A stretch of DNA of 64,000 bases from Cupriavidus sp. WKF15 (GCF_029278605.1 NZ_CP119572.1:3100001-3164000), one strand, 5' to 3'. Counted from the stretch's first letter, positions 44,023 to 54,682 are shown. Made by a program: numbers and translations. Notes: generated by a model from the letters alone, not told the origin.

Positions 44023-44238
44023 ATGGGGAAGATATCTTCCACTGCGCACGTGCGCATATTCACGACTAGCTACAGGCATTTCCGGGTCAAGGCAGCCGAG
44101 GGCAACCGCTATTCTGGAATGCGATGCGTTCCATGGATCCGGTTAGGTGGAGTATGGTTGGAACGGGCCGGCTTCAAGATCGGGCAAGCGCTCAAAGTGG
44201 AGGTACGGAATAAGGTTGTCGTAATTTCTTCGGAATAG
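44023..44238 (+). CDS. SymE-like toxin (type I addiction-module family)
   Basis: A 71-residue protein, start at 44023 after AGGAG. The C-terminal half VPWIRLGGVWLERAGFKIGQALKVEVRNKVVVISSE aligns with the SymE pattern (aromatic/Pro, RLxGxWLExAGFxxG, then two strands), an AbrB/SpoVT-like fold. In E. coli SymE is an SOS-induced toxin held down by antisense RNA SymR. Our copy is shorter than E. coli SymE (113) because it lacks the long C-terminal tail. It is alone, downstream of the M81 gene and convergent with the KAP NTPase gene. Confidence 0.75.
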   Translation: MGKISSTAHVRIFTTSYRHFRVKAAEGNRYSGMRCVPWIRLGGVWLERAGFKIGQALKVEVRNKVVVISSE

Positions 44239-44279
44239 CCACAGCCAGTTTTGGCGACCCTAACAAGAATCGCGTACAT

Positions 44280-44308
44280 ACTCCCTGCCAGCGCACCTGC
44301 CAGGGAGT
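44280..44308. repeat. Short hairpin downstream of the SymE-like gene
   Basis: ACTCCCTG (44280-44287) and CAGGGAGT (44301-44308) form an eight-base stem with a 13-base loop. No U-run follows, so it is at most a weak terminator between the convergent SymE-like and KAP genes. Confidence 0.4.
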
Positions 44309-44380
44309 GTGAGGTCTAGGTACCCCGAGCGCAGGCTGCACCGAGTCGCTGAGGCGCGCTCAACCCGTGTCCGACCCTGC

Positions 44381-47374
44381 TTAACTCAGGTTCGGCAGAA
44401 GCTTGTCGGACTCCACCTCCACCGCTGATACTTCGTCGACCAATCCATCAAGTACTTTGAAGACTCCAGCCAGATCTTCGCGATACGAAGCTGTGTAGTT
44501 GGGCGTGACTACGTACCGCTCTTCGACTTGTAGGACTCGTTTGCGAATGAGTTCCTGGTGCTGACTCCAGTACCGTCCCATCTCCTTCGGATCAAGACCT
44601 CCTGGAAGTTCAGCTTTGGACGCAAAATAGCCCTCTTCATCTCCGCCTGTAAAGAATGAGTTACTCAAATGCGACAAGCAGTGGTCGAGGAAATGGAAGA
44701 CGTTGTCCTCTTGGATGGTGGGGTTGAAGCAGATTCCAAACACGTACTCGTTCATTTGCCTTGCTATGCCACCACCATCACCAGCCCCACACTCGTCGTA
44801 AAGCCCGCAGCCCACACCTGACCCATTTGGCGGCAGCGAATTGCTCAGTTGGTAGGCCACGAAGGATTTGACGACAGAGCGCGCCGAGAAAACGCGCTGA
44901 GCAAGCGAAGGGGCACCTTGCTCGGATTGAGCGCCCCTTGAGGCCCGCTGACCAAGTTGAGACGAAGCTTCGCCGAGAAACGCTTCATCTGGGGCATCAC
45001 TGACTTCTGAAAAAAAGTTTCGCCGGGGATCAATGTAGGTTCGCTTGAACAGCGCGAAGACCTCCTGAGACAGTCTTCTCATTCCCATTAATGCGAGATT
45101 ATTGACCAAACCTGTTGTCGCAGCTCCCCTATCCTGATGGACGATGAGAGCTGAATGCAGGTTGTAAAGCTGCCCTTGACGATCTGCGGAGCATTGGAGT
45201 CTGAACAACATGAGATCGTTCCAGCCGAGGACGCCGCGATCACTGCTGGCAAGGCGTTGGATTAGACCCTTGCCTTCATAGGAGCCCTCGCCAAAGATTC
45301 GCCATGCGATCTCTATGATGTTCTCCGCGGTATTCGGAAGACGACGACCCGATGTCCTTCCCCAACCAGCTCGATCCAAGAGCCGCAATAGGGAGTAGAT
45401 CGACCTCTGTCGCAACCCGCGATCATGGTTCTCGATTGCCGAGTAGCGCGGCAAATAGTCGGCGAGCGTGTCAATGGCGTCTTCAGCGGCAGCGCGAGTG
45501 AATTCATGAGATTGATTGACAAGCACCCTCCAGAATTGGTCATGCGCATGCTCACCGCTTTCCAATTGGAAGTCAGCCGACGTCAGCACCGAAGCAATAG
45601 ACGCCCCCTTCCGAACTCGTTCCACTGCCTCCTGGTAAAGAACAAATGTCTCCTGCGGCTCTGGTGTTGCGAACCGCACAATGAGCTTGAGATACCCCTC
45701 GAGATTCCTCACGTCCTCATGGTTGAAGCACGCGCGCGACCTCAGAACTGCCTCCTCAACGGCGCTCGAATCACCAAGCTCCAAACTCGTCACATCGAAA
45801 AGCTGCGTCAATAGGAATCCTGCGGTCCCTTGGTGGTCCGCCACAAGCTTCGGGAATTCAGCAGAGTTCTTGAACTCTGATTCTCCGTACTCGCGACGCA
45901 CCGAGAAGGTCCCGCTACGTCCCTCCGTCTCCTCTGCGTAGATGCGCCTGAACAATCCAGGGTAGTTCAGATGCAAGAGCATGAGGTTGATGAGGTCGCG
46001 CTTATTGAAGTCCGTCCGGCCTAAGTCGCTCCTCTCGATTTGCATGAGCAGCATTGCGTTGACGAAGCGCTTTACCTTGCGCAGGTCGCCGACAAGGGGT
46101 AGGTACTTCGCCGCCAATTCACCATCGAGAATGCTTGCCAACTCGTTGAGCACTGCGCCAAGCTTCAGCATCGTGTCGGAGGGAATCGAGCCAAGTTGGT
46201 TGTCTGCGCGTTGCCAGTCTCTCCGCAAGAAGTCCCGAATGCTTGAGCTATCAACGAACAAGCTCAACTTGACTGTCACAAACTTCTCAAGAAACTCCCG
46301 CGCCCTGGAACCTTCCTCCTGGCCTCCGGCAAGTACCTCTGTGTCGTAGCAGAGGACATAGGTAGCCTGCGAGAGTTTGAACGTCCGCCGCGTTGCGAAC
46401 AGGACGTTGTTTGTAGTCTTTGCATCCAAACGATCAAGGTCGTCGATGACGATGATCACGCGACGACCGATGCGCCTAAGGACCTCGTCGATGTCATCGA
46501 GCAGTTCATCAACGGTCTCCTGCGACGGTTCCAAGGAAAGCTTGAAGCCAAGGAACGATACGTCGGCTTTTCCCTTTATCAGCCGGGAGTACCGCGACGC
46601 CGCCGGCCGAAACTCCGGAGCGAAGACCTTTCGTTGAATTGCCGCGGACAAATCGCGAATCAAACGGTCTGCAAGGTCAGGCTCTGATGCATACCGGAGG
46701 GGTTCGAATCGACAAACAATCGCTTTGTCTTCCGCTTTTGCCCAATAGCGCTCAGCAAGGTTGATGAAGCTTGTCTTGCCGACTCCCCATGGTCCATCGA
46801 CCCCGAAGACGAGCCCTGGGTGGGCACCGCTTGCGAGAACAGTCTCCGCGAACGACTTGGCTTGCGCCTCGCTTGCAAACAGATCCTCTTTCTCGTCTCC
46901 GATTTCCTCATCCGCAATGAAGTAAAGCTGTGGAGTCGTTCTTTTGGGTCTCGGCCAGTACTGTTGAACCAGTGGCGACAAAAGCACGATACAGAGCAGA
47001 AGGAATATCGCTGGTGCCCAATGAGGACCTGCATTCTTGAGTGCTGCATGGGCTTTAGCCAACCAAGGCAAGGCCAACTCATTTGTCCAGATGCCGATGC
47101 CGATCGCGATCAGCAGATCGAGGCGGAGGCTGCGGCCCATCCGGGCAGCAGCGGCGTGCGCGCCCCGCTCAACTGAATAGATCAGGCAGAGCAGCAGTCC
47201 GGCCAGTACCCCACCGGCCTTCGCCCAAAGTGGGACGTCAGACAGCGTCTGTGCGAAGTTCGCACCGAGGTAGAAGGCGGTCCGCCAAACCTCCGCACCT
47301 ACAAAGCCAAAGGCGAGCGACTTGGCGAAGACCAGTAACTCAGGCATCTTCATCGCTGGCTTGGTAGCCGTCAT
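44381..47374 (-). CDS. KAP-family P-loop NTPase with N-terminal membrane helices
   Basis: A 997-residue protein. The ATG at 47374 follows AGGAGG; a TTG one codon earlier is less likely. Four membrane segments lie near residues 15-35, 50-68, 85-105 and 119-138. The KAP NTPase core follows: Walker A GPWGVGKT at 194-201 (Lys200), then Walker B VIIVIDDLDRLD near 306-317. The C-terminal 500 residues are helical, of unknown function. KAP NTPases such as phage-exclusion PifA are often membrane-bound and plasmid- or island-borne. Codon use and GC are clearly lower than in the flanking nrd genes, suggesting transfer. A phage-defence or membrane-complex role is inferred. Confidence 0.85.
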   Translation of the reverse strand: MTATKPAMKMPELLVFAKSLAFGFVGAEVWRTAFYLGANFAQTLSDVPLWAKAGGVLAGLLLCLIYSVERGAHAAAARMGRSLRLDLLIAIGIGIWTNELALPWLAKAHAALKNAGPHWAPAIFLLLCIVLLSPLVQQYWPRPKRTTPQLYFIADEEIGDEKEDLFASEAQAKSFAETVLASGAHPGLVFGVDGPWGVGKTSFINLAERYWAKAEDKAIVCRFEPLRYASEPDLADRLIRDLSAAIQRKVFAPEFRPAASRYSRLIKGKADVSFLGFKLSLEPSQETVDELLDDIDEVLRRIGRRVIIVIDDLDRLDAKTTNNVLFATRRTFKLSQATYVLCYDTEVLAGGQEEGSRAREFLEKFVTVKLSLFVDSSSIRDFLRRDWQRADNQLGSIPSDTMLKLGAVLNELASILDGELAAKYLPLVGDLRKVKRFVNAMLLMQIERSDLGRTDFNKRDLINLMLLHLNYPGLFRRIYAEETEGRSGTFSVRREYGESEFKNSAEFPKLVADHQGTAGFLLTQLFDVTSLELGDSSAVEEAVLRSRACFNHEDVRNLEGYLKLIVRFATPEPQETFVLYQEAVERVRKGASIASVLTSADFQLESGEHAHDQFWRVLVNQSHEFTRAAAEDAIDTLADYLPRYSAIENHDRGLRQRSIYSLLRLLDRAGWGRTSGRRLPNTAENIIEIAWRIFGEGSYEGKGLIQRLASSDRGVLGWNDLMLFRLQCSADRQGQLYNLHSALIVHQDRGAATTGLVNNLALMGMRRLSQEVFALFKRTYIDPRRNFFSEVSDAPDEAFLGEASSQLGQRASRGAQSEQGAPSLAQRVFSARSVVKSFVAYQLSNSLPPNGSGVGCGLYDECGAGDGGGIARQMNEYVFGICFNPTIQEDNVFHFLDHCLSHLSNSFFTGGDEEGYFASKAELPGGLDPKEMGRYWSQHQELIRKRVLQVEERYVVTPNYTASYREDLAGVFKVLDGLVDEVSAVEVESDKLLPNLS

Positions 47375-47607
47375 CAATTTGTCCTCCGTGGTGCGGCGCG
47401 ATCTCTTCGCGTACTCGCCAACATGGCAGCCGACGTGAATACTCTACACGTGCAGTTGGCCTGCTCGACCGTCACTAGCGGGCATCAGCGAAGCCTAAAC
47501 ATAGACCCATAGCCCGAAAAGCGGAGCCAAGTCTGAAGCAGGTGTCTGGTCGAAAGACATGAGTGGCTACTCCGCAGGTCGATTGCAGACACGGTCCATC
47601 TCGAGTC

Positions 47608-47637
47608 ATAAAAAATGGGAGCCATCAGCTCCCATTT
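47608..47637 (-). terminator. Rho-independent terminator of nrdB
   Basis: Stem arms at 47613-47622 and 47628-47637 (AAATGGGAGC and GCTCCCATTT) with a five-base loop, read on the minus strand, are followed by a run of T residues (47608-47615). It lies 29 bases after the nrdB stop. The 230 bases between it and the KAP gene start hold no gene that I can support. Confidence 0.85.
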
Positions 47638-47665
47638 CTCATCATCAAAGCAAAACAACAACAAC

Positions 47666-48853
47666 TCAATCCCAGCTCAACGCCCCACCCGTCTGATACT
47701 CAATGACGCGCGTCTCGAAGAAGTTCCTCTCCTTCTTCAGATCGATCATCTCGCTCATCCACGGGAACGGGTTCTCCTCGTTCGGGAACAGCTGATCAAG
47801 ACCAATCTGCTGGCAACGACGATTGCAGATGAATCGCAGATACGACTTGAACATCGGCGCATTCAGACCCAGCACGCCACGCGGCATGGTGTCCTCCGCA
47901 TAGCGATACTCCAAATCCACCGCCTTCTTGAACAGCTCGGTGATCTCGGCCTTGAATTCAGCCGTCCACAGATGCGGATTCTCCAACTTGATCTGATTAA
48001 TCAGGTCGATACCAAAATTGCAGTGCAGCGACTCATCCCGCAGGATGTACTGATACTGCTCCGCAGCCCCAGTCATCTTGTTCTGCCGCCCCATCGCCAG
48101 GATCTGCGTGAAGCCCACATAGAAGAACAGCCCTTCCATGATGCAGGCGAACACGATCAGCGACTTCAGCAGCTTCTGGTCGTTTTCCGGCGTGCCAGTC
48201 TTGAACGACGGGTCGGTCAGCGTGTCGATAAATGGGATCAGGAACTCGTCCTTGTCGCGGATCGACTGCACTTCGTGGTACGCGTTGAAGATCTCGGCTT
48301 CGTTCAGGCCCAGCGATTCAACGATGTACTGGTAGGCGTGCGTGTGGATGGCCTCTTCAAAGGCCTGGCGCAGCAGGTACTGGCGGCATTCCGGCGCGGT
48401 GATCTGGCGGTAGGTGCCCAGCACGATGTTGTTGGCGGCCAGCGAGTCGGCCGTGACAAAGAAGCCCAGGTTGCGCTTGATGATGCGGCGCTCGTCCTCG
48501 GTCAGGCCGTTCGGGTCCTTCCACGTGGCGATGTCGCGCGACATGTTGATTTCCTGCGGCATCCAGTGGTTGGCGCAGCCGGCCAGGTACTTTTCCCACG
48601 CCCACTTGTACTTGAACGGGACGAGCTGGTTGACGTCGGTCGAGCCGTTGATCACGCGCTTGTCGGCGGCGTTGACGCGGCGGTTGCTCTGCGCGGCGGC
48701 GGCGTTGGGGTTGTTGCCCAGGATGCCGGCTTGCGTGGCGCTCGACGGCAGCACGCCTTGCTGGTCAGCGGTGGCAGCCGATGCAGCGGGTTGCAGGGCA
48801 GGCTGCGGTGCGGCCTGCGGGGTGGCTTGAACGTCGTCGTCCCAGCTCAGCAT
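47666..48853 (-). CDS. nrdB: Ribonucleoside-diphosphate reductase, beta subunit (class Ia)
   Basis: A 395-residue R2 subunit carrying the di-iron/tyrosyl radical cofactor. Residues 1-55 are an extra Ala/Gln-rich extension before the conserved domain. Metal-site motifs include [36 protein letters not shown] and [15 protein letters not shown]. The C-terminus ends [15 protein letters not shown], the tail that docks on NrdA. It lies 160 bases downstream of nrdA on the same strand; a GC-rich palindromic repeat is in the gap. Synthesis of deoxynucleotides makes it essential. Confidence 0.95.
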   Translation of the reverse strand: MLSWDDDVQATPQAAPQPALQPAASAATADQQGVLPSSATQAGILGNNPNAAAAQSNRRVNAADKRVINGSTDVNQLVPFKYKWAWEKYLAGCANHWMPQEINMSRDIATWKDPNGLTEDERRIIKRNLGFFVTADSLAANNIVLGTYRQITAPECRQYLLRQAFEEAIHTHAYQYIVESLGLNEAEIFNAYHEVQSIRDKDEFLIPFIDTLTDPSFKTGTPENDQKLLKSLIVFACIMEGLFFYVGFTQILAMGRQNKMTGAAEQYQYILRDESLHCNFGIDLINQIKLENPHLWTAEFKAEITELFKKAVDLEYRYAEDTMPRGVLGLNAPMFKSYLRFICNRRCQQIGLDQLFPNEENPFPWMSEMIDLKKERNFFETRVIEYQTGGALSWD

Positions 48854-48925
48854 GATGTGGTTCTCCGTGATTCGATTGGGGGGCGCGGTGGTCAGAAATG
48901 ACGGCTCACGTTGTGGTGGCGCCGG

Positions 48926-48967
48926 CCCTCTCCCCCGGCCCCTCTCCCGCTCGCGGGAGAGGGGTGC
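48926..48967. repeat. GC-rich extragenic palindrome between nrdA and nrdB
   Basis: CCCCTCTCCCG (48939-48949) pairs with CGGGAGAGGGG (48954-48964) with a tiny loop; the flank repeats CCCTCTCCC. This composition is typical of dispersed extragenic palindromes in high-GC proteobacteria. It may stabilise or attenuate the nrdAB transcript. No U-run follows, so it is not a terminator. Confidence 0.65.
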
Positions 48968-49013
48968 AAACCCCGGGGGTGGTTGGTTACTGCGTTAAGT
49001 CTCTACTGCCTGA

Positions 49014-51953
49014 TTACTGGCAGGCTTCGCACTCTTCAAAGCCAGGGTCACCCGGGCGCATCGTGCAGACCGCGCCTTCCGCTTCCGGCATGGCCGGGGC
49101 CAATGCAGCAGCCGCGTCCAGGGCGGAGCCGCTGTCGCTGCCCGACGACACCGCGTTCAGCGAGCCGCGCGACACGGTGGACTTCTCCACGTGCGTGGCG
49201 GCCATGGTGCGCAGGTAGTACGTGGTCTTCAGGCCGCGCAGCCAGGCCAGCTTGTAGGTGTCGTCCAGCTTCTTGCCCGAGGCGCCGGCCATGTAGATGT
49301 TCAGGGACTGGGCCTGGTCGATCCACTTCTGGCGGCGGCTGGCGGCTTCCACCAGCCAGGTCGGCTCGACTTCGAACGCGGTGGCGTAGATGTCGCGCAG
49401 GTCTTGCGGAATGCGGTCGATGCGCGACAGCGAGCCGTCGAAGTACTTCAGGTCGGCGACCATCACTTCGTCCCACAGGCCGCGTTCCTTCAGGTCGCGC
49501 ACCAGGTAGTCATTGACCACGGTGAACTCGCCCGACAGGTTGGACTTGACGTACAGGTTCTGGAACGTCGGCTCGATGCAGGCGGACACGCCGATGATGT
49601 TCGAGATCGTGGCGGTCGGCGCGATCGCGATGCAGTTCGAGTTGCGCATGCCGTGCTGCTTGATGCGGGCACGCAGGCTGTCCCAGTCCATCGTGCTCGA
49701 CAGATCCACGTCCAGGTAGCCGCCGCGCTCTTCGGCCAGCAGCTTGAGCGAGTCCTGCGGCAGGATGCCGCGGTCCCACAGCGAGCCGGCGTAGGTCTCG
49801 TAGCGGCCACGCTCTTCGGCCAGCTCGGTGGAGGCCTGGTAGGCGTAGTAGCACACGGCTTCCATCGAGGTGTCGGAGAACTTCACCGCGGCGTCGCTGG
49901 CGTACGGCGTGCGCAGCACGTGCAGGCAGTCCTGGAAGCCCATGATGCCCATGCCGACCGGACGGTGGCGCAGGTTGGAATTGCGGGCCTTCTCGACAGC
50001 GTAGTAGTTGATGTCGATGACGTTATCCAGCATCCGCATGGCGGTGCGGATGGTCTTCTGCAGCTTGGCGTGGTCGAGCGCGTACGAGCCGTCAGCCTGC
50101 CTGGCCAGGTGGGCCACCAGGTTCACCGAACCCAGGTTGCACACGGCGATTTCGCTGTCGTTGGTATTCAGCGTGATTTCCGTGCACAGGTTGGAGCTGT
50201 GGACGACGCCGACGTGCTGCTGCGGGCTGCGGATGTTGCAAGGATCCTTGAAGGTGATCCACGGGTGGCCGGTTTCGAACAGCATGCCCAGCATCTTGCG
50301 CCAGAGCTGCATGGCCGGGACCTTCTTGAACAGCTTCAGTTCGCCGTTGGCGGCCTTGGCTTCGTAGCCGAGGTAGGCCTTTTCGAATTCCTTGCCAACC
50401 TTGTCGTGCAGGTCCGGGCAGGTGGACGGCGAGAACAGCGTCCATTCGGCGTTTTCCATCACGCGCTTCATGAACAGGTCCGGAATCCAGTTGGCCGTGT
50501 TCATGTCGTGGGTGCGGCGGCGGTCGTCGCCGGTGTTCTTGCGCAGCTCCAGGAATTCTTCGATGTCCAGGTGCCACGTTTCCAGGTAGGCGCAGACGGC
50601 GCCCTTGCGCTTGCCGCCCTGGTTCACGGCCACGGCGGTGTCGTTCACCACCTTCAGGAACGGGACCACGCCCTGCGACTTGCCGTTGGTGCCCTTGATG
50701 TGCGAGCCCAGTGCGCGCACGTTGGTCCAGTCATTGCCCAGGCCGCCGGCGAACTTGGACAGCAGCGCGTTTTCCTTGAGCGCCTCGTAGATGCCTTCCA
50801 GGTCGTCCGAGACGGTGGTCAGGTAGCACGACGACAGCTGCGAGCGCTGGGTGCCCGAGTTGAACAGGGTCGGCGTGGACGACATGAAGTCGAACGACGA
50901 CAGCAGCTGGTAGAACTCGATGGCGCGCGCTTCGCGGTCGGTTTCGTTGAGGGCCAGGCCCATGGCGACGCGCATGAAGAATGCCTGCGGCATCTCGATG
51001 CGGGTCTCGTCGATGTGCAGGAAGTAGCGGTCATACAGGGTCTGCAGGCCCAGGTAGTTGAACTGGAAGTCGCGGCCGGCGTCCAGCGCCGCGCCCAGGC
51101 GGGCCAGGTCGAAGGTGGCCAGCTTCTCGTCCAGCAGCTCGGCGGCGATACCGCGGGCGATGAACTTGGGGAAGTACTCGGCGTAACGCGTGGTCATTTC
51201 GGCCTGCGTCACTTCGGCGCCCAGGATTTCCTTGCGGATGGTGTGCAGCAGGATACGGGCGGTGACCTGGCTGTAGTCCGGGTCCTTTTCGATCAGGGTA
51301 CGCGCGGCCAGGATGGCGGAGTCGTACACCTGCGTCATCGGCACGCCTTCGTACAGGTTCTTCAGCGTTTCCTTGAGGATCGGCTCGGCGCTGACGGCCT
51401 TGCCCAGGCCGGCGCAGGCGTTGTCGAGCAGGGCGTGCAGCGCGACGATGTCCAGCGGCTTGCTCACGCCACCGTCGGTCACGTTGAACTGGATGCCGGC
51501 TTCCTGCACGCGGGCCACGGCCTGCGCGCTGGCGCTGGCGCGCTCCTGGGCGCGCTTTTCGCGGTACAGCACGTAGGAACGGGCCACTTCGTGCTCGCCC
51601 GAGCGCATCAGGGCCAGTTCGACGTGATCCTGCACGTCTTCAATATGGATGGCGCCACCGCTCGGGCGGCTGCGCACCAGCGCGCGCACCACGTTGCCGG
51701 TCAGTTGCTCGACGACCTCGCGCACGCGGGCCGAAGCGGCACCCTGGCCGCCGTTGACGGCCAGGAAGGCCTTGGTCATGGCGACGGTGATCTTGGACGG
51801 CTCGAACGCCACCACGGCGCCGTTGCGGCGGATGATCTTGTAATCCTGGTAGTTCGTCGTGCCGGCTTGGGTCGCGGGGGCCTGTTGCTCGGTACCTGCA
51901 ATACCGGCGGCGCCCGCTGCGCCCGTGGTGATTTCGTTCTGGGCCGTCTGCAT
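49014..51953 (-). CDS. nrdA: Ribonucleoside-diphosphate reductase, alpha subunit (class Ia)
   Basis: A 979-residue R1 subunit, about 200 longer than E. coli NrdA (761). The start at 51953 follows AGGAG. Residues about 38-135 are an ATP-cone (YKIIRRNGAVVAFEPSKITVAM). A second cone-like region lies at about 155-245 (VSKPLDIVALHALLDNACAG and ILLHTIRKEI). The catalytic barrel includes SSCYLTTVSDDLEGI, NLCTEITLNTND and CNLGSVNL, and the C-terminus ends ECEACQ, the Cys pair re-reduced by thioredoxin. Tandem ATP-cones are known in Pseudomonas NrdA, where the outer one is functional. Behind NrdR boxes with a structured leader. Confidence 0.95.
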   Translation of the reverse strand: MQTAQNEITTGAAGAAGIAGTEQQAPATQAGTTNYQDYKIIRRNGAVVAFEPSKITVAMTKAFLAVNGGQGAASARVREVVEQLTGNVVRALVRSRPSGGAIHIEDVQDHVELALMRSGEHEVARSYVLYREKRAQERASASAQAVARVQEAGIQFNVTDGGVSKPLDIVALHALLDNACAGLGKAVSAEPILKETLKNLYEGVPMTQVYDSAILAARTLIEKDPDYSQVTARILLHTIRKEILGAEVTQAEMTTRYAEYFPKFIARGIAAELLDEKLATFDLARLGAALDAGRDFQFNYLGLQTLYDRYFLHIDETRIEMPQAFFMRVAMGLALNETDREARAIEFYQLLSSFDFMSSTPTLFNSGTQRSQLSSCYLTTVSDDLEGIYEALKENALLSKFAGGLGNDWTNVRALGSHIKGTNGKSQGVVPFLKVVNDTAVAVNQGGKRKGAVCAYLETWHLDIEEFLELRKNTGDDRRRTHDMNTANWIPDLFMKRVMENAEWTLFSPSTCPDLHDKVGKEFEKAYLGYEAKAANGELKLFKKVPAMQLWRKMLGMLFETGHPWITFKDPCNIRSPQQHVGVVHSSNLCTEITLNTNDSEIAVCNLGSVNLVAHLARQADGSYALDHAKLQKTIRTAMRMLDNVIDINYYAVEKARNSNLRHRPVGMGIMGFQDCLHVLRTPYASDAAVKFSDTSMEAVCYYAYQASTELAEERGRYETYAGSLWDRGILPQDSLKLLAEERGGYLDVDLSSTMDWDSLRARIKQHGMRNSNCIAIAPTATISNIIGVSACIEPTFQNLYVKSNLSGEFTVVNDYLVRDLKERGLWDEVMVADLKYFDGSLSRIDRIPQDLRDIYATAFEVEPTWLVEAASRRQKWIDQAQSLNIYMAGASGKKLDDTYKLAWLRGLKTTYYLRTMAATHVEKSTVSRGSLNAVSSGSDSGSALDAAAALAPAMPEAEGAVCTMRPGDPGFEECEACQ

Positions 51954-51990
51954 AAGAACTCCTGTCTTTTTAGCCTGTTTTAAGAGACAA

Positions 51991-52088
51991 AAGAGTCCCT
52001 GGCGAAATGCGGCTGCGAAAGCGTCCGGCCGTGCGTTGGCGGCGGCTGGACTGACTGCCTTTTGCTAAACATTTCGCCAGGGACTCTT
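51991..52088 (-). repeat. 19-bp inverted repeat in the nrdA 5' leader
   Basis: AAGAGTCCCTGGCGAAATG (51991-52009) is repeated exactly in reverse complement at 52070-52088. The arms enclose 60 bases, so the nrdA transcript can fold a long stem about 40 bases before the start codon. Read on the minus strand the second arm ends in CTCTTTTGTCTCTT, pyrimidine-rich like a terminator or a release site. A structured leader with a role in attenuation or sensing is possible. Confidence 0.85.
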
Positions 52089-52177
52089 GTGATGCGCCGG
52101 CCCCACATCAGGGTTTCAACCACTATCGCCACGTCTGCGACAGCGCCCCTCGTTGCTAGGCCAGCTCCCCGGTTGAA

Positions 52178-52226
52178 CTACTACATATAGTGGTCACTGC
52201 GGAAATCTGGCCCAAGTATAGTGAAA
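52178..52226 (-). promoter_or_regulatory. Pair of NrdR boxes upstream of nrdA
   Basis: Two 16-base sites read on the minus strand, TTTCACTATACTTGGG (52211-52226) and CCACTATATGTAGTAG (52178-52193), match the NrdR-box pattern with CACTATA and a T(A/T)G near the other end. Their centres are 33 bases apart, about three helical turns, as known for NrdR. TATACT in the upstream box could be a -10 element (with TGGTCA 16 bases before), so NrdR binding would block transcription. Confidence 0.8.
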
Positions 52227-52472
52227 GAAAACCGAATGACCAGTCTTGACAAGCGTGGTTGCGACACCCGGATGACAAGTGCGGCGGCGCCACATTCCCG
52301 GGAACCGCGCTGCGACAAGGGATCGCGCCAAGTCGTGCGCAAACGCACATTTTTTGGAAATTTTTTTTATCCGAGCGACGCGTCCGATAGCCCCACACGG
52401 GCGTGGGGAATTGGCATGTGACATCGCGCCGACATGGTGCTGTGGCAGCCCCTTGGCGACGCCGCAAGCACC

Positions 52473-53080
52473 CTAACTGTGCGAGGGGCGGTAGGGTAAC
52501 AGGTTTTGCGGAACGTCGGCGAGACGCGCGAAACGGTCCCAGTCGAAGTGCGGCCCGGGGTCGGTCTTGCGGCCCGGGGCGATGTCGCTGTGTCCGGCAA
52601 TCGCCTGCACCGGCAAAGTGGTGCGCAGGGCCTTTACCAGCGTGGCGGTGGTGGCGTACTGGGCGGCGGTGAATGGCTGGTCATCGGCGCCTTCGATCTC
52701 GATGCCGACCGAGAAGTCATTGCAGCGGCCGCGGCCGAAGAAGTCAGACAGGCCTGCATGCCATGCGCGCTTGCCGCAAGGCACGAACTGCACGAGTTCG
52801 CCGTCGCGCCGGACCAGGAAGTGGGCGGAGACCTGCACCTGGTGAATCGTGGCGAAGAACGGGTGGCGGTCGGGGTCGAGCCTGTTCTGGAAGAACGCCT
52901 CGATATCGCCGCTGCCGAACTGGCCCGGCGGCAGGCTGATGTTGTGCAGCACCACCAGGTCGACCGGCATGCCCTCCGGGCGGTCATCGAAATTGGGCGA
53001 CGGCACGCGGCGCGCGGCCGGCACCCAGCCTTCGGCGTCCGGAAGGAAGCTGGCGGGGACAGAGGCGGAAGCCGGGGCCT

Positions 53081-53084
<4 letters not shown>
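52473..53084 (-). CDS. ampD: 1,6-anhydro-N-acetylmuramyl-L-alanine amidase
   Basis: A 203-residue cytoplasmic zinc amidase. The start at 53084 overlaps the pilR stop by four bases. The amidase_2 fold shows VVLHNISLPPGQFG (first zinc His), the active-site region GKRAWHAGLSDFFGRGRCNDFSVGIEIEG and the C-terminal GHSDIAPGRKTDPGPHFDW with the second His and the Asp ligand. AmpD recycles anhydromuropeptides and so keeps beta-lactamase induction low. It is last in a five-gene set that includes pilS and pilR. Confidence 0.93.

Positions 53085-54682
<1,598 letters not shown>

Larger units (their letters stand above)
51954..52472. other. nrdA leader and promoter region
   Basis: About 520 bases upstream of nrdA. 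From the start codon outward it holds the nrdA ribosome site, a 19-bp inverted repeat around a 60-base loop, and two NrdR boxes. The part from 52230 to 52472 contains no gene that I can support; ampD ends at 52473. Confidence 0.6.

Noticed and set aside
47375..47600. Possible attachment site or tRNA between the KAP gene and nrdB
   Set aside because: No tRNA cloverleaf or direct repeat could be recognised in this gap.
48939..48964. Palindrome between nrdA and nrdB as a terminator
   Set aside because: No U-run follows on either strand, and a real terminator lies after nrdB; it looks like a dispersed extragenic palindrome.
49191..51983. A 930-codon open frame antisense to nrdA
   Set aside because: It mirrors nrdA over its length, has no domain signature or ribosome site, and is explained by the strong third-position GC bias of the real gene.
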